From the NCBI GenBank assembly GCA_019683625.1, contig JADGHY010000105.1, positions 1 through 7,344 on the forward strand: a DNA stretch of 7,344 nucleotides, read 5' to 3'. Origin of the DNA: Thermoflavifilum sp. (GTDB lineage: Bacteria; Bacteroidota; Bacteroidia; Chitinophagales; Chitinophagaceae). The position numbers and the translations under genes were made by a program. Positions 6,864-7,344 of this stretch are shown here, in pieces. Below the pieces are notes generated by a model. The model searched no databases. It was not told the origin of the DNA and saw only the letters and a list, made by a program, of their open reading frames with translations. Each line of letters opens with the position of its first letter. Within the stretch, counting starts at the first letter, position 1.

Positions 6864-7268
6864 CTACGATGATTGGAATTGATGCTCATCAAATTCAACC
6901 TTTATGCCCCGCTTTGTCTTTTTATAATAAATCACCACATCTGCCTGCAATTCTTCTGGCAAAGCCTGTTTTCCCTGATAGGTTTTCGGTTTGATGCTAA
7001 CCGAATGATTTCCGATATAGCCGTCAATGCCTTTTGCCTCTTCTTCAATTGAAGCAAGCCAATAATCTTTAATGCCAACTAATTCAGCTATTTTTTTCAG
7101 AATGGCTTCTTGAAATTTCAATCCGGCAAAGGTTCTCACTATCACCAAATCCCTTACCCATGCTTCAATCTGTTCATCCGTGATATTCGAGATAACTTTT
7201 CCCAACTCATTGATTTTATCACGAATCTCTTTAGCAGCATTCTGGATAGCATCGGGATGTTGTTGTAA
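6864..7268 (-). pseudogene. C-terminal remnant of an MjaI-family type II restriction endonuclease
   Basis: The open frame encodes 134 residues that resemble, from memory of the family, the C-terminal part of MjaI-type restriction endonucleases (MjaI itself cuts at CTAG). Family-like segments in order are LQQHPDAIQNAAKEI at the upstream end, EAWVRDLVIVRTFAGL, KFQEAILKKIAELVG, KGIDGYIGNHSVSIKPKTYQ and VIYYKKTKRGIKVEFDEH near the end. A PD-(D/E)xK-like core (Asp of GIDGYIG, Lys of SIKPKTY, possibly Glu of FQEAIL) is present. The upstream end is broken: TAA at 7269-7271 closes the frame just before LQQHPDA, where homologues continue with an N-terminal domain. There is no in-frame ATG; only a TTG at 7203-7205 without a Shine-Dalgarno could start, and it would discard matching residues. 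GC is about 39% over 6901-7200, against 51% in the mlaE sample. No methyltransferase gene is present in the window. Probably a degraded, horizontally acquired gene; the family call rests on recall. Confidence 0.68.
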
Positions 7269-7286
7269 TTAAAAATCTTTATCCTT

Positions 7287-7303
7287 TTATACAAGTTATA
7301 CAA
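7287..7303 (+). repeat. Tandem TTATACAA repeat in AT-rich DNA upstream of the endonuclease remnant
   Basis: TTATACAA occurs at 7287-7294 and again at 7296-7303, separated by one G. It sits in an 84-base stretch (7261-7344) with about 24% GC by direct count and no coding sequence I recognise. It may be an ordinary AT-rich coincidence, an operator-like site, or a scar at the truncation point. Confidence 0.35.
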
Positions 7304-7344
7304 TCTGACATAAATCTTAAACTGAGATTGGGTTAGCTATATAT

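Noticed and set aside
7203..7205. TTG as the start of an intact 113-residue gene
   Set aside because: Family-like residues continue for 21 codons upstream of it and no Shine-Dalgarno precedes it, so it looks like an internal Leu codon of a truncated gene.

Overview
The window looks like chromosomal sequence from a member of the Bacteroidota, most likely Chitinophagaceae or a close relative. This rests on protein style: an M1 peptidase with GGMEFP and GEYAP repeats, a RicT with a Cys-rich N-terminus, and a delta-prime subunit without a P-loop. It also rests on TAnnTTTG-type promoter boxes upstream of two genes. The assignment is an inference from remembered family features; no database was searched. 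Coding GC is near 50% over the part I counted (51% in a 240-bp sample of mlaE). It falls to about 39% in 6901-7200 and about 24% in 7261-7344.

Layout, left to right. (1) 42-1997, minus strand: a secreted M1-family zinc metallopeptidase. (2) A 124-bp divergent intergenic region holding a hairpin with a T-tract and the holB promoter and ribosome-binding site. (3) 2122-3258, plus strand: holB, the DNA polymerase III delta-prime subunit. (4) A 109-bp spacer with a TAtcTTTG promoter box and a long bulged stem-loop. (5) 3368-4486, plus strand: ricT, a PSP1-domain protein with presumed Fe-S cysteines. (6) 4508-6765, minus strand: a tight operon read as mlaE, then mlaF, then rpiA. It encodes the permease and ATPase of an Mla/MCE-type lipid transporter followed by ribose-5-phosphate isomerase A, and it converges on ricT. 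(7) 6864-7268, minus strand: the C-terminal part of what looks like an MjaI-family type II restriction endonuclease. It has no credible start and its frame is closed by a stop. Beyond it lies very AT-rich DNA running to the window edge.

Most of the window is ordinary housekeeping sequence. holB next to ricT is the same adjacency seen in Bacillus subtilis, so the pairing spans phyla. The Mla-type pair lacks a neighbouring MCE (MlaD) gene. The only accessory element is the decayed restriction endonuclease at the right edge, whose missing half and any methyltransferase partner would lie outside the window or are lost. I found no tRNA, rRNA, CRISPR array, insertion sequence or evidence of a complete novel system.
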